NCBI GenBank assembly: GCA_023423655.1
Contig: JAFAFE010000003.1
Span: 62,001 to 126,000, forward strand
Direction: 5' to 3'
Source: Pseudomonadota bacterium
Lineage (GTDB): Bacteria > Pseudomonadota > Alphaproteobacteria > Sphingomonadales > Sphingomonadaceae
Length of the DNA stretch: 64,000 nucleotides
A program made the position numbers and the translations under genes. Below, piece after piece: positions 33,670 through 42,439 of the stretch. The notes beneath the pieces are model-generated. The model ran no database searches. It was not told the DNA's origin and worked only from the letters and a program-made list of their open reading frames with translations. Position 1 is the stretch's first letter. Each line of letters starts with the position of its first letter.

Positions 33670-35184
33670 ATGACCAGCCGTATCCTCCACGACGCTTTCC
33701 GCTCCAAGCTGATGAGCGCGGACGAGGCGGCGGCGCTGATCCGCCATGATGATGCGGTGGGGATGAGCGGCTTTACCGGTGCGGGCTATCCCAAGGCGGT
33801 GCCGGTCGCACTCGCGGCGCAAATGAAGGACGCGCACGCCAAGGGCGATCCGTTCCAGATCCGGATGTGGACGGGGGCATCGACCGGCCCCGAACTCGAC
33901 GGCGCGCTCGCGGAAGTGGACGGGGTTTCCTACCGGATGCCCTATAATAGCGACCCCATCACCCGCACCAAAATCAATGCGGGCGAGATTGAATATCTCG
34001 ATATTCACTTGTCGCAAGTCGCGCCGATTGTGTGGCAGGGTTTTTTGGGCAAGCTTGATGCCGCCGTCATCGAAGTCACCGGTATCAAGCAAGATGGCAC
34101 GCTTATTCCGGCCAGTTCGGTCGGCAATAATAAGACCTGGCTCGACAATGCCGATAAAATCATCCTCGAAGTGAATAGCTGGCAAAGCCCCGCGCTCGAA
34201 GGGATGCACGATATTTATTATGGCACGCGCCTGCCGCCCAATCGCGTGCCGATCCCGATTGTCCGGCCCGATGACCGGATCGGCCAGTCCGGCTTTAATG
34301 TCGATCCGGCCAAGGTCGTCGCAGTGGTTGAAACCGACGCGCCGGATCGCAACGCGCCTTTCTCGCCGCCCGATGCGACTGCGCAGACGATTGCGGGGCA
34401 TATCCTTGATTTTCTGAGCAATGAGGTCAAGCAGGGCCGCCTCCCCGCGTCACTCCTGCCGCTGCAATCGGGCGTCGGCAATATTGCCAATGCGGTGCTC
34501 ACCGGCCTTGTCGATGCGCCGTTCGATAATCTCACCGCTTATACCGAGGTCATTCAGGACGGGATGATGGATTTGCTCGATGCGGGCAAACTCAGCTTTG
34601 CGTCCGCGACCGCTTTTTCGCTCAGCCCTGACCGTGCCGCCGACATCAACGCCAATATGGAAAAATATCGCGGGCGGATGCTCTTGCGCACGCAAGAAAT
34701 TTCCAACCACCCCGAAGTCATCCGCCGCTTGGGCTGCATTGCGATGAATGGGCTTATTGAAGCGGATATTTTCGGCGCGGTGAACTCCACCCACGTCATG
34801 GGCTCGCGCATCCAGAACGGCATTGGCGGGTCGGGCGATTTTGCGCGCAATGCGTTTATCAGCTTCTTCATGACGCCTTCGACCGCAAAGGGCGGCAAGA
34901 TCAGCGCGATTGTTCCGCAAGTCAGCCATGTCGACCATATCACGCAGGATGTGCAGGTGATTGTCACCGAGCAAGGCTTGGCCGATTTGCGCGGCCTTTC
35001 GCCCAAAAAGCGCGCCGAACAGATTATCGCCCATTGCGCCCATCCCGGCTATCGCCCGCTACTCGAAGATTATTATGCCCGCGCGCGTCGCGAAGCCTAT
35101 GGCCTGCAATCGCCCTCCTTGCTCAAGGAAAGCCTGTCGTGGCACCAGCGTTTCATCGAAACCGGGTCGATGTTGCCGGGGTGA
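33670..35184 (+). CDS. Acetyl-CoA hydrolase/transferase family (succinyl-CoA:acetate CoA-transferase type)
   Basis: A 504-residue two-domain CoA-transferase. The N-terminal domain shows DDAVGMSGFTGAGYPKAVP; the C-terminal domain shows LQSGVGNIANAVLTGL and YTEVIQDGMMDLL with Glu293, the residue expected to form the glutamyl-CoA intermediate, then NGIGGSGDFARNAF. Length and motifs fit the Cat1/AarC group, which moves CoA between succinate and acetate. True hydrolase activity cannot be excluded. It is 101 nt after purN and converges with the GNAT gene across a family B repeat. Confidence 0.9.
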   Translation: MTSRILHDAFRSKLMSADEAAALIRHDDAVGMSGFTGAGYPKAVPVALAAQMKDAHAKGDPFQIRMWTGASTGPELDGALAEVDGVSYRMPYNSDPITRTKINAGEIEYLDIHLSQVAPIVWQGFLGKLDAAVIEVTGIKQDGTLIPASSVGNNKTWLDNADKIILEVNSWQSPALEGMHDIYYGTRLPPNRVPIPIVRPDDRIGQSGFNVDPAKVVAVVETDAPDRNAPFSPPDATAQTIAGHILDFLSNEVKQGRLPASLLPLQSGVGNIANAVLTGLVDAPFDNLTAYTEVIQDGMMDLLDAGKLSFASATAFSLSPDRAADINANMEKYRGRMLLRTQEISNHPEVIRRLGCIAMNGLIEADIFGAVNSTHVMGSRIQNGIGGSGDFARNAFISFFMTPSTAKGGKISAIVPQVSHVDHITQDVQVIVTEQGLADLRGLSPKKRAEQIIAHCAHPGYRPLLEDYYARARREAYGLQSPSLLKESLSWHQRFIETGSMLPG

Positions 35185-35227
35185 ACGTCTTACAGCGCAT
35201 CGACACTACGTTGCGCCCATCCCTATC

Positions 35228-35335
35228 CGTCATTGCGAGCGTAGCGGGGCCGAAGGCGATCGTAGATCAAGCAATCCAGAGTCGCGCTGCGCCAATACTG
35301 GATTGCTTCGTCAGCTTCGCCTCCTCGCAATGACG
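35228..35335. repeat. Family B nested palindrome, copy 2
   Basis: Outer arms CGTCATTGCGAG and CTCGCAATGACG match exactly those at 10094-10192. Inner arms GCAATCCAGAGTC and CTGGATTGC are shorter and partly degenerate. It fills the convergent junction between the CoA-transferase and GNAT genes. Confidence 0.8.
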
Positions 35336-35352
35336 GAGGATTCTACGCTTGC

Positions 35353-35880
35353 CTACAACATCCGCGCCATGATCTTGTCCTCGAACAAGGCCGCGCCGAC
35401 CTGAAAGCGGCGGTCGCCGACAATCCCGAACCCCTGTTTGCGATAGAAAGCAAGCGCGCGGTCATTGGCGGCATAGACGCCGAGTAACAGGCGGGTTTTG
35501 CCCATGGCTTTCGCTTCGGCAATAACCGTTTCCATCATGCGCCCCGCCAGCCCGCCGCCATGATAGCGCGACAATATATAGATGCGCTTTAACTCCACAT
35601 CATCCGCCCCCGTCACAATGTCCGGAAGGTCGGGCGTGGTCAGCAGCGCGTAACCGATGGGCGCAGCGGTGGCCTTGCGTTCGGCCATCCATACACGGCT
35701 TTCCGCATCGCCTATCCAGTCCCCGAATTTTTCGGCATTATTATTCGCCGCAACATGCGCGACTATGTCCGGTCCGGCAATAATATCGGCAAATGTTTCC
35801 AGAAAAGTCGCGCCCGCAACCAGCGCCAGCGCGGGTGCGTCTCCCGGGGCCGCCAAGCGGAGCCTGATGTCGTCATCCAT
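35353..35880 (-). CDS. GNAT-family N-acetyltransferase
   Basis: A 175-residue protein with the GCN5 fold. ATG 35880 starts DDDIRLRLAAPGDAPALALVAG, the usual first strand and helix. The acetyl-CoA pyrophosphate loop is RYHGGGLAGRMMETVIAEA (consensus Q/RxxGxG/A), followed by LLLGVYAANDRALAFYRKQGFGIVG. Substrate unknown. It is a single gene read toward the CoA-transferase and is bounded upstream by a strong terminator (35930-35960). Confidence 0.87.
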   Translation of the reverse strand: MDDDIRLRLAAPGDAPALALVAGATFLETFADIIAGPDIVAHVAANNNAEKFGDWIGDAESRVWMAERKATAAPIGYALLTTPDLPDIVTGADDVELKRIYILSRYHGGGLAGRMMETVIAEAKAMGKTRLLLGVYAANDRALAFYRKQGFGIVGDRRFQVGAALFEDKIMARML

Positions 35881-35929
35881 ACCAGCCCTGCTATGGAGAA
35901 AGAGGCATAAACACAATGTCATGATACCC

Positions 35930-35960
35930 AAAAAAAAGCCGCCGGATTTCTCCGGCGGCC
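35930..35960 (-). terminator. Strong Rho-independent terminator
   Basis: GCCGCCGGA (35938-35946) and TCCGGCGGC (35951-35959) form a perfect 9-bp GC stem with a 4-nt loop. On the minus strand it is followed by eight T (35930-35937). It should end transcription of the DUF2846 gene at 36007-36480. Confidence 0.9.
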
Positions 35961-36006
35961 CAATGTCTCCGTGGATGGGAGCTTGTTAAATTGTAATTAT
36001 CTGGAA

Positions 36007-36480
36007 TTATTTCTTGGCTTTTTCCGCTGTATCCTCCGCGATTGCGGCTTGGCGTTCGTCTTCAGTTTTGAGCGTCAACTTGGCATGGCGCTTGTCAAAA
36101 TCAGCCTGATCGGATGGCGACAGGTTCGGGCGGCCAGCAGCAAAACCCGCGCCGATCTTGCACTTCACATATTGGGTTTCGCCCTCTTCGATTTCGAGGT
36201 TGAGCGTATCGGTGGCTTCCGATTTGGTTGTGAACTGGTGCTTGCCGGGCGTAAAGCTCGCGACAAAATATTTGCCGCTGGCGAGCGGCCCGACCATCAC
36301 GCCAGCTTCGCGCACATTGCAACTGATCGCGACCCCCATCAGGCTCCCGGGGCGATAGAATACCACCTGACCCATGCCTGCGGGCGGTGTTGGCACCGCG
36401 ACGACCTGTTTGTCTTTGGCCAAAGCCGGTTGCGCGCCCGATAAAGCCATCAGCGCCAAAGCCATCATCACTTTCTTCAT
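36007..36480 (-). CDS. DUF2846-type secreted protein
   Basis: A 157-residue protein. ATG 36480, preceded by GGGGGGAAA, opens a signal peptide MKKVMMALALMALSGAQPALA. The mature part has the DUF2846 pattern: GMGQVVFYRPGSLMG, GPLASGKYFVASFTPGKHQF and a beta-rich stretch ending YVKCKIGAG. The C-terminus is charged and helical (ADFDKRHAKLTLKTEDERQAAIAEDTAEKAKK). Function is not established for this family. It follows the gene at 36507 by 26 nt, so the two form a small operon ended by the terminator at 35930. Confidence 0.78.
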   Translation of the reverse strand: MKKVMMALALMALSGAQPALAKDKQVVAVPTPPAGMGQVVFYRPGSLMGVAISCNVREAGVMVGPLASGKYFVASFTPGKHQFTTKSEATDTLNLEIEEGETQYVKCKIGAGFAAGRPNLSPSDQADFDKRHAKLTLKTEDERQAAIAEDTAEKAKK

Positions 36481-36506
36481 ATTTCCCCCCTCAAAATACA
36501 ACAGGT

Positions 36507-37082
36507 TCAAGGATTATCATTGCCGGAAATGCCGGCCGGATAGGGCACGGCTTGCGCGACCTTTGCGGTGGCCGACAATCCGGCGGGCACTATTTTTTCG
36601 CCGCCAGCGATAAGTAAAGTGAGCGGCGTGGCCACGATTGCGCCCACCGCGACCGCTTCGGTTACACGGCTTTCACCGGTTTCCGGTCCATAGCGCAATG
36701 TGCGCAGCGTAATGCGGGTGCCGTTCCAGTCGAGATAGCGTGCGGCCAAAATCAGCTCGCCAGCCTTGCCAGCCGCGCGTGCTTTGGCGGCGTGGATAAC
36801 TTCGCCCTGCCCGGTAATGCCTTCCGGAACGATGACTTTGCCGTCAATCACAATCGGACTGGCCAACCGGATCGCGAACATCTCCCCGATCTTGGCGGTT
36901 TTGGAACTGATTTCACTTTGGATTTCGATCCGCACCGGCGTGAGCGCAGGGATGGTAGGCGCAGGCGCAACCCCCACCGCTTCGCCCTCGACGATAGGCG
37001 CCATAACCGCCGCTTCCGGCGTTTGAGCATTAGCAGCGGACGCGACAGCAAATAGCGCGGTCCATGCGACACAAAATTTCAT
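36507..37082 (-). CDS. Secreted protein of unknown function
   Basis: A 191-residue protein with a signal peptide (KFCVAWTALFAVASAANA) and AAGGGGG-like leader before ATG 37082. The mature part is a single beta-rich domain: TPVRIEIQSEISSKTAKIGEMFAIRLASPIVIDGKVIVPEGITGQGEVIHAA, where a 'property - G - value' pattern recurs, followed by RYLDWNGTRITLRTLRYG and a hydrophobic segment AIVATPLTLLIAGG that may be a membrane or packing helix. I do not recognise a characterised family. It leads the two-gene operon with the DUF2846 gene. Confidence 0.75.
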   Translation of the reverse strand: MKFCVAWTALFAVASAANAQTPEAAVMAPIVEGEAVGVAPAPTIPALTPVRIEIQSEISSKTAKIGEMFAIRLASPIVIDGKVIVPEGITGQGEVIHAAKARAAGKAGELILAARYLDWNGTRITLRTLRYGPETGESRVTEAVAVGAIVATPLTLLIAGGEKIVPAGLSATAKVAQAVPYPAGISGNDNP

Positions 37083-37159
37083 GAAGCCCCCTTCAATGGA
37101 TAGAAATATATCAGCTTCCAAGAAACGGGCAAGTAGGAATAATGTATGGACAAATAAAA

Positions 37160-37186
37160 AAGGGCCGCCTCTTGGCAGCCCTTTTC
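37160..37186. terminator. Hairpin terminator after ndk
   Basis: GGGCCGCC (37162-37169) pairs with GGCAGCCC (37174-37181), one mismatch, with a TCTT loop. Minus strand: six T follow (37156-37161); plus strand: CTTTTCC follows. It lies about 25 nt past the ndk stop, so it mainly serves ndk. Confidence 0.75.
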
Positions 37187-37207
37187 CTTTAGCAAAACGG
37201 CGTTTTT

Positions 37208-37630
37208 TTAGCCGACCAATTCTTCCGGTTGGAAGAAGTAAGCGATTTCGATCGCAGCATTTTCGTCGCTGTCCGACCCATGCACGCTGTTGGCTTCAAT
37301 CGATTCGGCCAGCTCCTTGCGGATGGTGCCGGGGGCAGCATCTGCGGGGTTGGTCGCGCCCATGATGTCGCGGTTACGCTGCATCGCATTTTCGCCTTCG
37401 AGAACCTGCACGACGACGGGGCCGGAGATCATGAAATCCACCAGTTCGCCAAAGAAGGGGCGTTCTTTGTGGACCGCATAAAAGCCTTCGGCCTGTTCGC
37501 GGGTCATTTTGATGCGCTTCGATGCAACAACGCGCAGACCGCCATCTTCCAGCATCTTGGTGACCGCACCGGTCAGGTTGCGGCGGGTGGCGTCGGGTTT
37601 GATGATCGAAAAAGTACGGGTAACCGTCAT
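37208..37630 (-). CDS. ndk: Nucleoside diphosphate kinase
   Basis: A 140-residue enzyme that equilibrates nucleoside di- and triphosphates. The start MTVTRTFSIIKPDATRR, RIKMTREQAEGFYAVHKERPFFGELVDFM and RDIMGATNPADAAPGTIRKELAESIEANSVHGSDS are all family signatures; the last segment contains the phosphorylated His (NSVHGSD). Single gene with its own terminator at 37160. Confidence 0.98.
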   Translation of the reverse strand: MTVTRTFSIIKPDATRRNLTGAVTKMLEDGGLRVVASKRIKMTREQAEGFYAVHKERPFFGELVDFMISGPVVVQVLEGENAMQRNRDIMGATNPADAAPGTIRKELAESIEANSVHGSDSDENAAIEIAYFFQPEELVG

Positions 37631-37789
37631 GGGGAAAGCTCCAGATAATATAGTGCAGATAGGGAGAATTTGGCCGCGCCTCTAGCTTGTGCGCCCGGTC
37701 ATGGCAAGCGGTTATGGCTGGCCCGCATTTTTCCGCGTTTGTGGTGAGTGGGGCGAAGGGTGTTTCTTAGGGTATTGCTGCGCAGAGAG

Positions 37790-37818
37790 CCGTCCTTCGA
37801 CGGGGTCAGGACTAGCGG
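37790..37818. repeat. Family C repeat arm, degenerate copy
   Basis: CGTCCTTCGACGGGGTCAGG then ACTAGCGG, matching the family C arm with small changes. It lies between ndk and the 3' end of holC. Confidence 0.5.
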
Positions 37819-37841
37819 TTTTTTTGGAAAAGGCCTTGCCC

Positions 37842-38291
37842 TTACGGCCCCTCGCTCCAGCGGCCGCGTTCATCTTGTTTCCAATAATGGCGTTCGAGGC
37901 CATCCTTTTGACCCAATGCTTTCCAAGCGGTACGCGCGGCGTCAATGGTGGCAGCGTCGAACAGATAGAAGGTGCGGTCATAGGCCAAGGCTTCATCGCG
38001 CCACTGGCCGTCCGCGATCAGGATGGCGCGCGCGCCATTGGCGGGATTGGTCGGGTCGGTCGCGAGCAGCACCGGTTCGCCTGCGTCATCATTGCCCTCC
38101 CCGCCCGCAAGCGCGTGAGGGAGGAAGCTTTCGGGCTTGGCGGTCCAAAGCAAGTTGTCCAAGCCTTCAAGGATGAGCGTATCGTCCGCGACAATCAGCA
38201 AGCGGTCGCCATTGGCAACCAGCTTGTCGGCGAGCACCGGCACAATGCCATCGGGACCGGAGCGGGTCAGGTGATAAAAATCAACCCGCAC
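37842..38291 (-). CDS. holC: DNA polymerase III chi subunit
   Basis: A 149-residue clamp-loader accessory protein. The HolC pattern is visible: VDFYHLTRSGPDGIVPVLADKLVANGDRLLIVAD, LDNLLWTAKPESFLPHA, PVLLATD and the C-terminal LERHYWKQDERGRW. In E. coli chi links the clamp loader to SSB. The start is GTG 38291, 42 nt after the pepA stop; pepA-holC adjacency is the usual arrangement in proteobacteria. Confidence 0.9.
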   Translation of the reverse strand: MRVDFYHLTRSGPDGIVPVLADKLVANGDRLLIVADDTLILEGLDNLLWTAKPESFLPHALAGGEGNDDAGEPVLLATDPTNPANGARAILIADGQWRDEALAYDRTFYLFDAATIDAARTAWKALGQKDGLERHYWKQDERGRWSEGP

Positions 38292-38333
38292 CCGCGCCGT
38301 CCTTGGTCATTTTCATAAGAAGCGCGTTTTGGC

Positions 38334-39806
38334 TCACGCTTCGAAATTGTCGGCGATGAACTGGTTCATCAAACGCACGCCATAGCCGGTTGCGCCTTTT
38401 TCCCATGTCGCGCCGGGCTTGGCCGCCCACACCATACCGGCAATGTCGATATGCGCCCATTCAACGCCCTCTTCGACAAAGCGTTGCAGGAATTGTGCGG
38501 CGGTAATCGAACCCGCCTCACGCGGACCGACATTTTTAATGTCCGCAATCGGTGAATCGATGAGCTTGTTATAGGCATCGCCCAACGGCATCCGCCAAAC
38601 CGGATCACCACTTTCTGTGCCCGCAGCTCTGATCTTACCTGCAAGGTCATCGCTATTGGTCATCATGCCCGCATATTCATGACCGAGCGAAATGATGATC
38701 GCGCCGGTGAGCGTCGCAAAATCGAGCAACACCTTGGGCTTATAGGTCTGCTGCGTCCAGGTCATCGCATCGCACAGCACAAGGCGGCCTTCCGCGTCGG
38801 TGTTCAGCACTTCAATGGTCTGGCCGTTCATCGATGTCACAATATCGCCGGGGCGCTGCGCATTGCCGTCAGGCATATTTTCAACAAGACCGCACACGCC
38901 GATGACATGCGCCTTGGCCTTCCGACCCGCGAGCGCCAGCATCGTGCCAGCGACCGCGCCTGCGCCGCCCATATCCCATTTCATATCTTCCATGCCGGGT
39001 CCGGGCTTCAGGCTGATGCCGCCGGTGTCGAAGGTCACGCCCTTGCCGACAAAGCAGACCGGCGTTTCTTGCGCGCCATTGGTGCCGTCCCAGCGCATCG
39101 CGAGCAGGCGCGGCGGACGGACGGAACCTTGCGCAACGCCCAAAAGCGCACCCATGCCGAGCTTTTGCATCTCCGCTTCGTCCAGCACGGTGATTTCCAC
39201 GCCCAATTCCTTGAGCTTTTCACAGCGTTCGACAAAGCTTTCGGGATAAATGATGTTGGCCGGTTCCGACACGAGTTCGCGCGTGAACATCACGCCTTCG
39301 GCTACAGCTTTCATTTCCGGCCAGATTTTTTCAACGCCTTCAACGTCCGTAGCCGCAATCAAAATGTCCTTGAGTGTCGGCTTGGCATTTTCGGCCAGCT
39401 TGGTGCGGTAGGTGTCGATGCGCCAGTCGCGCAAATACGCGCCGAGCGCGAAATGGGCGATGGCGTTGGCATCAGCCTCTGCGGCGGCTGTAAAATCTAT
39501 GCTCACATTCTCGACGCCGCTGGTCTGGAGCCGCGCGGTAATGGCCGCGCCTGCGCGCTCCATATCATTGGCGCTACCTTCGCCAAGGCCGACCAGCAGG
39601 ATGCGGTGGAGCTTGCCTTCGACCGACGCAAAGCCTTCGAACAGCGCCGAGGCGGCTGCATCAAAACGCGCGGCTTTGGCCGCATCCGCAAGGAAAGCCG
39701 CCTCCAAAGGCAGCAAATTCGCCACGCTCTCCAACGCTTTCTTAGCGACCGGATAGACGATAACCCCGGCCGTAGAATCGGGTTGAGCGGCAAAGCGGAT
39801 GTTCAT
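38334..39806 (-). CDS. pepA: Leucyl aminopeptidase (cytosol aminopeptidase, M17)
   Basis: A 490-residue two-metal aminopeptidase. The catalytic domain has FVGKGVTFDTGGISLKPG, DMKWDMGGAGAVAGTMLALA and the M17 signature NTDAEGRLVLCDAM, followed by LDFATLTGAI. ATG 39806 has GGAG 9 nt upstream and fits the family start; an upstream ATG (39821) has none. The enzyme trims N-terminal residues from peptides; some homologues also bind DNA. Divergent from lptD, upstream of holC. Confidence 0.96.
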   Translation of the reverse strand: MNIRFAAQPDSTAGVIVYPVAKKALESVANLLPLEAAFLADAAKAARFDAAASALFEGFASVEGKLHRILLVGLGEGSANDMERAGAAITARLQTSGVENVSIDFTAAAEADANAIAHFALGAYLRDWRIDTYRTKLAENAKPTLKDILIAATDVEGVEKIWPEMKAVAEGVMFTRELVSEPANIIYPESFVERCEKLKELGVEITVLDEAEMQKLGMGALLGVAQGSVRPPRLLAMRWDGTNGAQETPVCFVGKGVTFDTGGISLKPGPGMEDMKWDMGGAGAVAGTMLALAGRKAKAHVIGVCGLVENMPDGNAQRPGDIVTSMNGQTIEVLNTDAEGRLVLCDAMTWTQQTYKPKVLLDFATLTGAIIISLGHEYAGMMTNSDDLAGKIRAAGTESGDPVWRMPLGDAYNKLIDSPIADIKNVGPREAGSITAAQFLQRFVEEGVEWAHIDIAGMVWAAKPGATWEKGATGYGVRLMNQFIADNFEA

Positions 39807-39921
39807 TACGACAGACTCCATGCTGTGTGCAGTTGAATGATGGTTGCGACGCAGATAGGGAGTTCCCCCGCCGGTTGCAAAAGTTTATGCGCTTGGCGGC
39901 AAGCCATTTTCCCCTTATGCC

Positions 39922-42312
39922 ATGCATAAAGGGGCCAGTTTTGCTAATGCTTTCAACTGTTCGGAGCCAGTGTTGAGACCGATTGTTGCCCTCGCCTTTT
40001 CCGGACTGAGCCTGTTTGCCCTGGCAACAACCGACGCTTATGCGCAAGATTTGGGTCAGCAAGGCGCGCCCGTGCCTGCGCCTTCCTCCGCACAAGTCCC
40101 TGATATTTCGCAGGCTCCGCCGCCGGTCGAGCCGCTTCCCGGGGAACGCACGCCTCCCATTGCGCCGCCCGAAAGCGACGCGCCTGCGATCACCAACGTC
40201 AATGCCGCCGATCAGGTCGTGTTTAGCGCCGACAAGGCCGGTTATGACAATAAGGGCGATCTTTTGACCGCCGAGGGCAATGTCTATGTCGAACATGACG
40301 GGCAAAGGCTGCGCGCCAATAAGGTCGAATGGAACCGCAAGACCGACGAGGTCATCGCCAGCGGCAATGTCGCGGCGACCAACCCCTCAGGCGATGTTGC
40401 TTATAGTGAGCGCGTGACCCTGACCGGTTCGTTGCGCGAAGGGGTTGCCGAAAATCTGTTGGTCGTCATGGAAAATGGCGCGCGTTTTGCGGCCAATCGC
40501 GGGCAGATGCTCGCCAATGGCGATCTGATGCTCGATTATGCCGCCTATACTCCGTGCGCGGTCGAAACCGAGGATGGCTGTCCCAAAGAACCAAGCTGGC
40601 AGGTGAAGGCGGTCAAGGTCACCTATGACAAGGCCAAGGATCGGGTGCGCTATAAGGGCGCGCGCGCGGAATTATTCGGCCTTCCGCTCATTCCGTTGCC
40701 CGGCCTAACCCACGGCTTGCGCAACGAGCCCAAAAGCGGCCTCCTCGTGCCGAGCCTGCGGCTCGACCGTGTGAACGGGGTCGAAGTGCAAGTGCCTTAT
40801 TATTTCCGCCTTGCGCCCAATCGCGACATCACGGTGGCACCGCATTTCTATACCGAATCCCTGCCGATGCTGGAGGCCGAATATCGCGAGCTGAACTCCT
40901 TGGGCGCGTTTCGTATTACCGGCTATGCGACCTATAGCAACAAGGTCGATGTGTCGGGCGAACCGGTCGATGACGGCCATAGGGCCTTGCGCGCCTATGT
41001 CGATGCCACCGGAAAATTCCAGATTTCGCCGACATGGAACGTGTCCGCGTCGATCCGCCGCGCGACCGACCGTACTTTCCTGCGCCGCTATGATATTAGC
41101 CGCGATGACCGCTTGCGCTCGAATGTCGCGATCGAACGGATTGGCGGATCAAGCTATTTTTCGATTGGCGGCTGGGCGGTGCAGACCTTGCGCGTCGGCG
41201 ACAAGCAGGGCCTCCAGCCCGTCGCGTTGCCGATGATCGACTTTCGCCAACGCTGGATCGAGCCGGTCTTTGCGGGCAAGGTCGAGTTACAGTTGAACAG
41301 CGTCGCGCTCAGCCGTTCGGCGGGGCAGGACACACAACGCGCTTTTGCAGGCGCGCGCTGGGATTTGCGCCGCCTGACGCCGTGGGGGCAAGAGGTGGAC
41401 TTCACCCTTTATGCGCGCGGCGATGTGTATCATAGCGACGAAAATCTGCTCACCGCGGTCCCCTCCTATCGCGGCGAAAGCGGTTGGCAGGCGCGCGCGA
41501 TTGCGGCGGCGGCGATTGATGTGCGCTGGCCCTTGGTGGGCGAAGCCTTTGGCGGCACGCAACGGCTTACCCCTCGTGTCCAGTTGGTTGCCGCCCCGCC
41601 GGTTAAAAATCTCGATATTCCGAACGAAGATTCGCGCGCGTTCGACCTTGAAGACAGCAATTTGTTCGCGCTGAACCGCTTCCCCGGCTATGACCGCTTC
41701 GAAGATAGCGCGCGTGTCACCTATGGCGTCGAATGGGCGCTCGACCGCCCCGGCCTCGCCATCAATGCGGTGGTCGGACAAAGCTACCGGCTTGATAATA
41801 AGCTCAAACTTTTCCCCGAAGGCACCGGTCACACCGACCGCACTTCCGACATTATCGGGCGCACCACGGTCGCTTATAAGGATTTTGTGCGCTTCACCCA
41901 CCGCTACCGCGTCGACAAGGATAATCTTGCGGTGCGGCGCAACGAAATCGACGCGCGCGTCGGCAGCCGCAGCACTTATGGCGAAATCGGCTATTTGCGG
42001 CTCAACCGCGACATTGATTCTTATGCCGAAGACTTGCGCGACCGCGAAGAATTACGGGTCGGCGGGCGCGTGCAATTTGCCGAATATTGGTCGATCTTCG
42101 GGTCGGCGATTGTCGATCTGTCCGATAAAACCGATGATCCGACCTTCACAACCGACGGATTTACGCCACTTCGCCACCGTTTGGGCATCGCTTATGAAGA
42201 TGATTGCATCACCTTTGGCGTGACCTGGCGGCGCGATTATGAAGAAGCGGGGGACGCGCGGCGTGGCAATAGTTTTCTGCTCAGACTAGCCATTCGCAAT
42301 CTCGGCGTCTAA
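39922..42312 (+). CDS. lptD: LPS-assembly protein LptD
   Basis: A 796-residue outer-membrane beta barrel that inserts lipopolysaccharide at the cell surface with LptE. An N-terminal signal peptide (VALAFSGLSLFALATTDAYA) is followed by a Pro-rich segment, then the LptA-like jellyroll (VVFSADKAGYDNKGDLLTAEGNVYVEHDGQRLRANKVEWNRKTDEV), and the barrel from about residue 270 (YYFRLAPNRDITVAPHFYTE). ATG 39922 lacks a clear leader; TTG 39973, 6 nt after GGAG, is a real alternative. First gene of lptD-surA-pdxA-rsmA, the same order as in E. coli. Confidence 0.94.
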   Translation: MHKGASFANAFNCSEPVLRPIVALAFSGLSLFALATTDAYAQDLGQQGAPVPAPSSAQVPDISQAPPPVEPLPGERTPPIAPPESDAPAITNVNAADQVVFSADKAGYDNKGDLLTAEGNVYVEHDGQRLRANKVEWNRKTDEVIASGNVAATNPSGDVAYSERVTLTGSLREGVAENLLVVMENGARFAANRGQMLANGDLMLDYAAYTPCAVETEDGCPKEPSWQVKAVKVTYDKAKDRVRYKGARAELFGLPLIPLPGLTHGLRNEPKSGLLVPSLRLDRVNGVEVQVPYYFRLAPNRDITVAPHFYTESLPMLEAEYRELNSLGAFRITGYATYSNKVDVSGEPVDDGHRALRAYVDATGKFQISPTWNVSASIRRATDRTFLRRYDISRDDRLRSNVAIERIGGSSYFSIGGWAVQTLRVGDKQGLQPVALPMIDFRQRWIEPVFAGKVELQLNSVALSRSAGQDTQRAFAGARWDLRRLTPWGQEVDFTLYARGDVYHSDENLLTAVPSYRGESGWQARAIAAAAIDVRWPLVGEAFGGTQRLTPRVQLVAAPPVKNLDIPNEDSRAFDLEDSNLFALNRFPGYDRFEDSARVTYGVEWALDRPGLAINAVVGQSYRLDNKLKLFPEGTGHTDRTSDIIGRTTVAYKDFVRFTHRYRVDKDNLAVRRNEIDARVGSRSTYGEIGYLRLNRDIDSYAEDLRDREELRVGGRVQFAEYWSIFGSAIVDLSDKTDDPTFTTDGFTPLRHRLGIAYEDDCITFGVTWRRDYEEAGDARRGNSFLLRLAIRNLGV

Positions 42313-42439
42313 ACACTGGCCGAATGGATTACTCAGCCTTTGTTCAGGCAATTTTCGACATAGGCACCGATGAATGAAACGGCCTTGTCGCTTTTGGGCG
42401 CCAAGGATATTTTGATACAGGGATTTTCAGTTGAACTTT

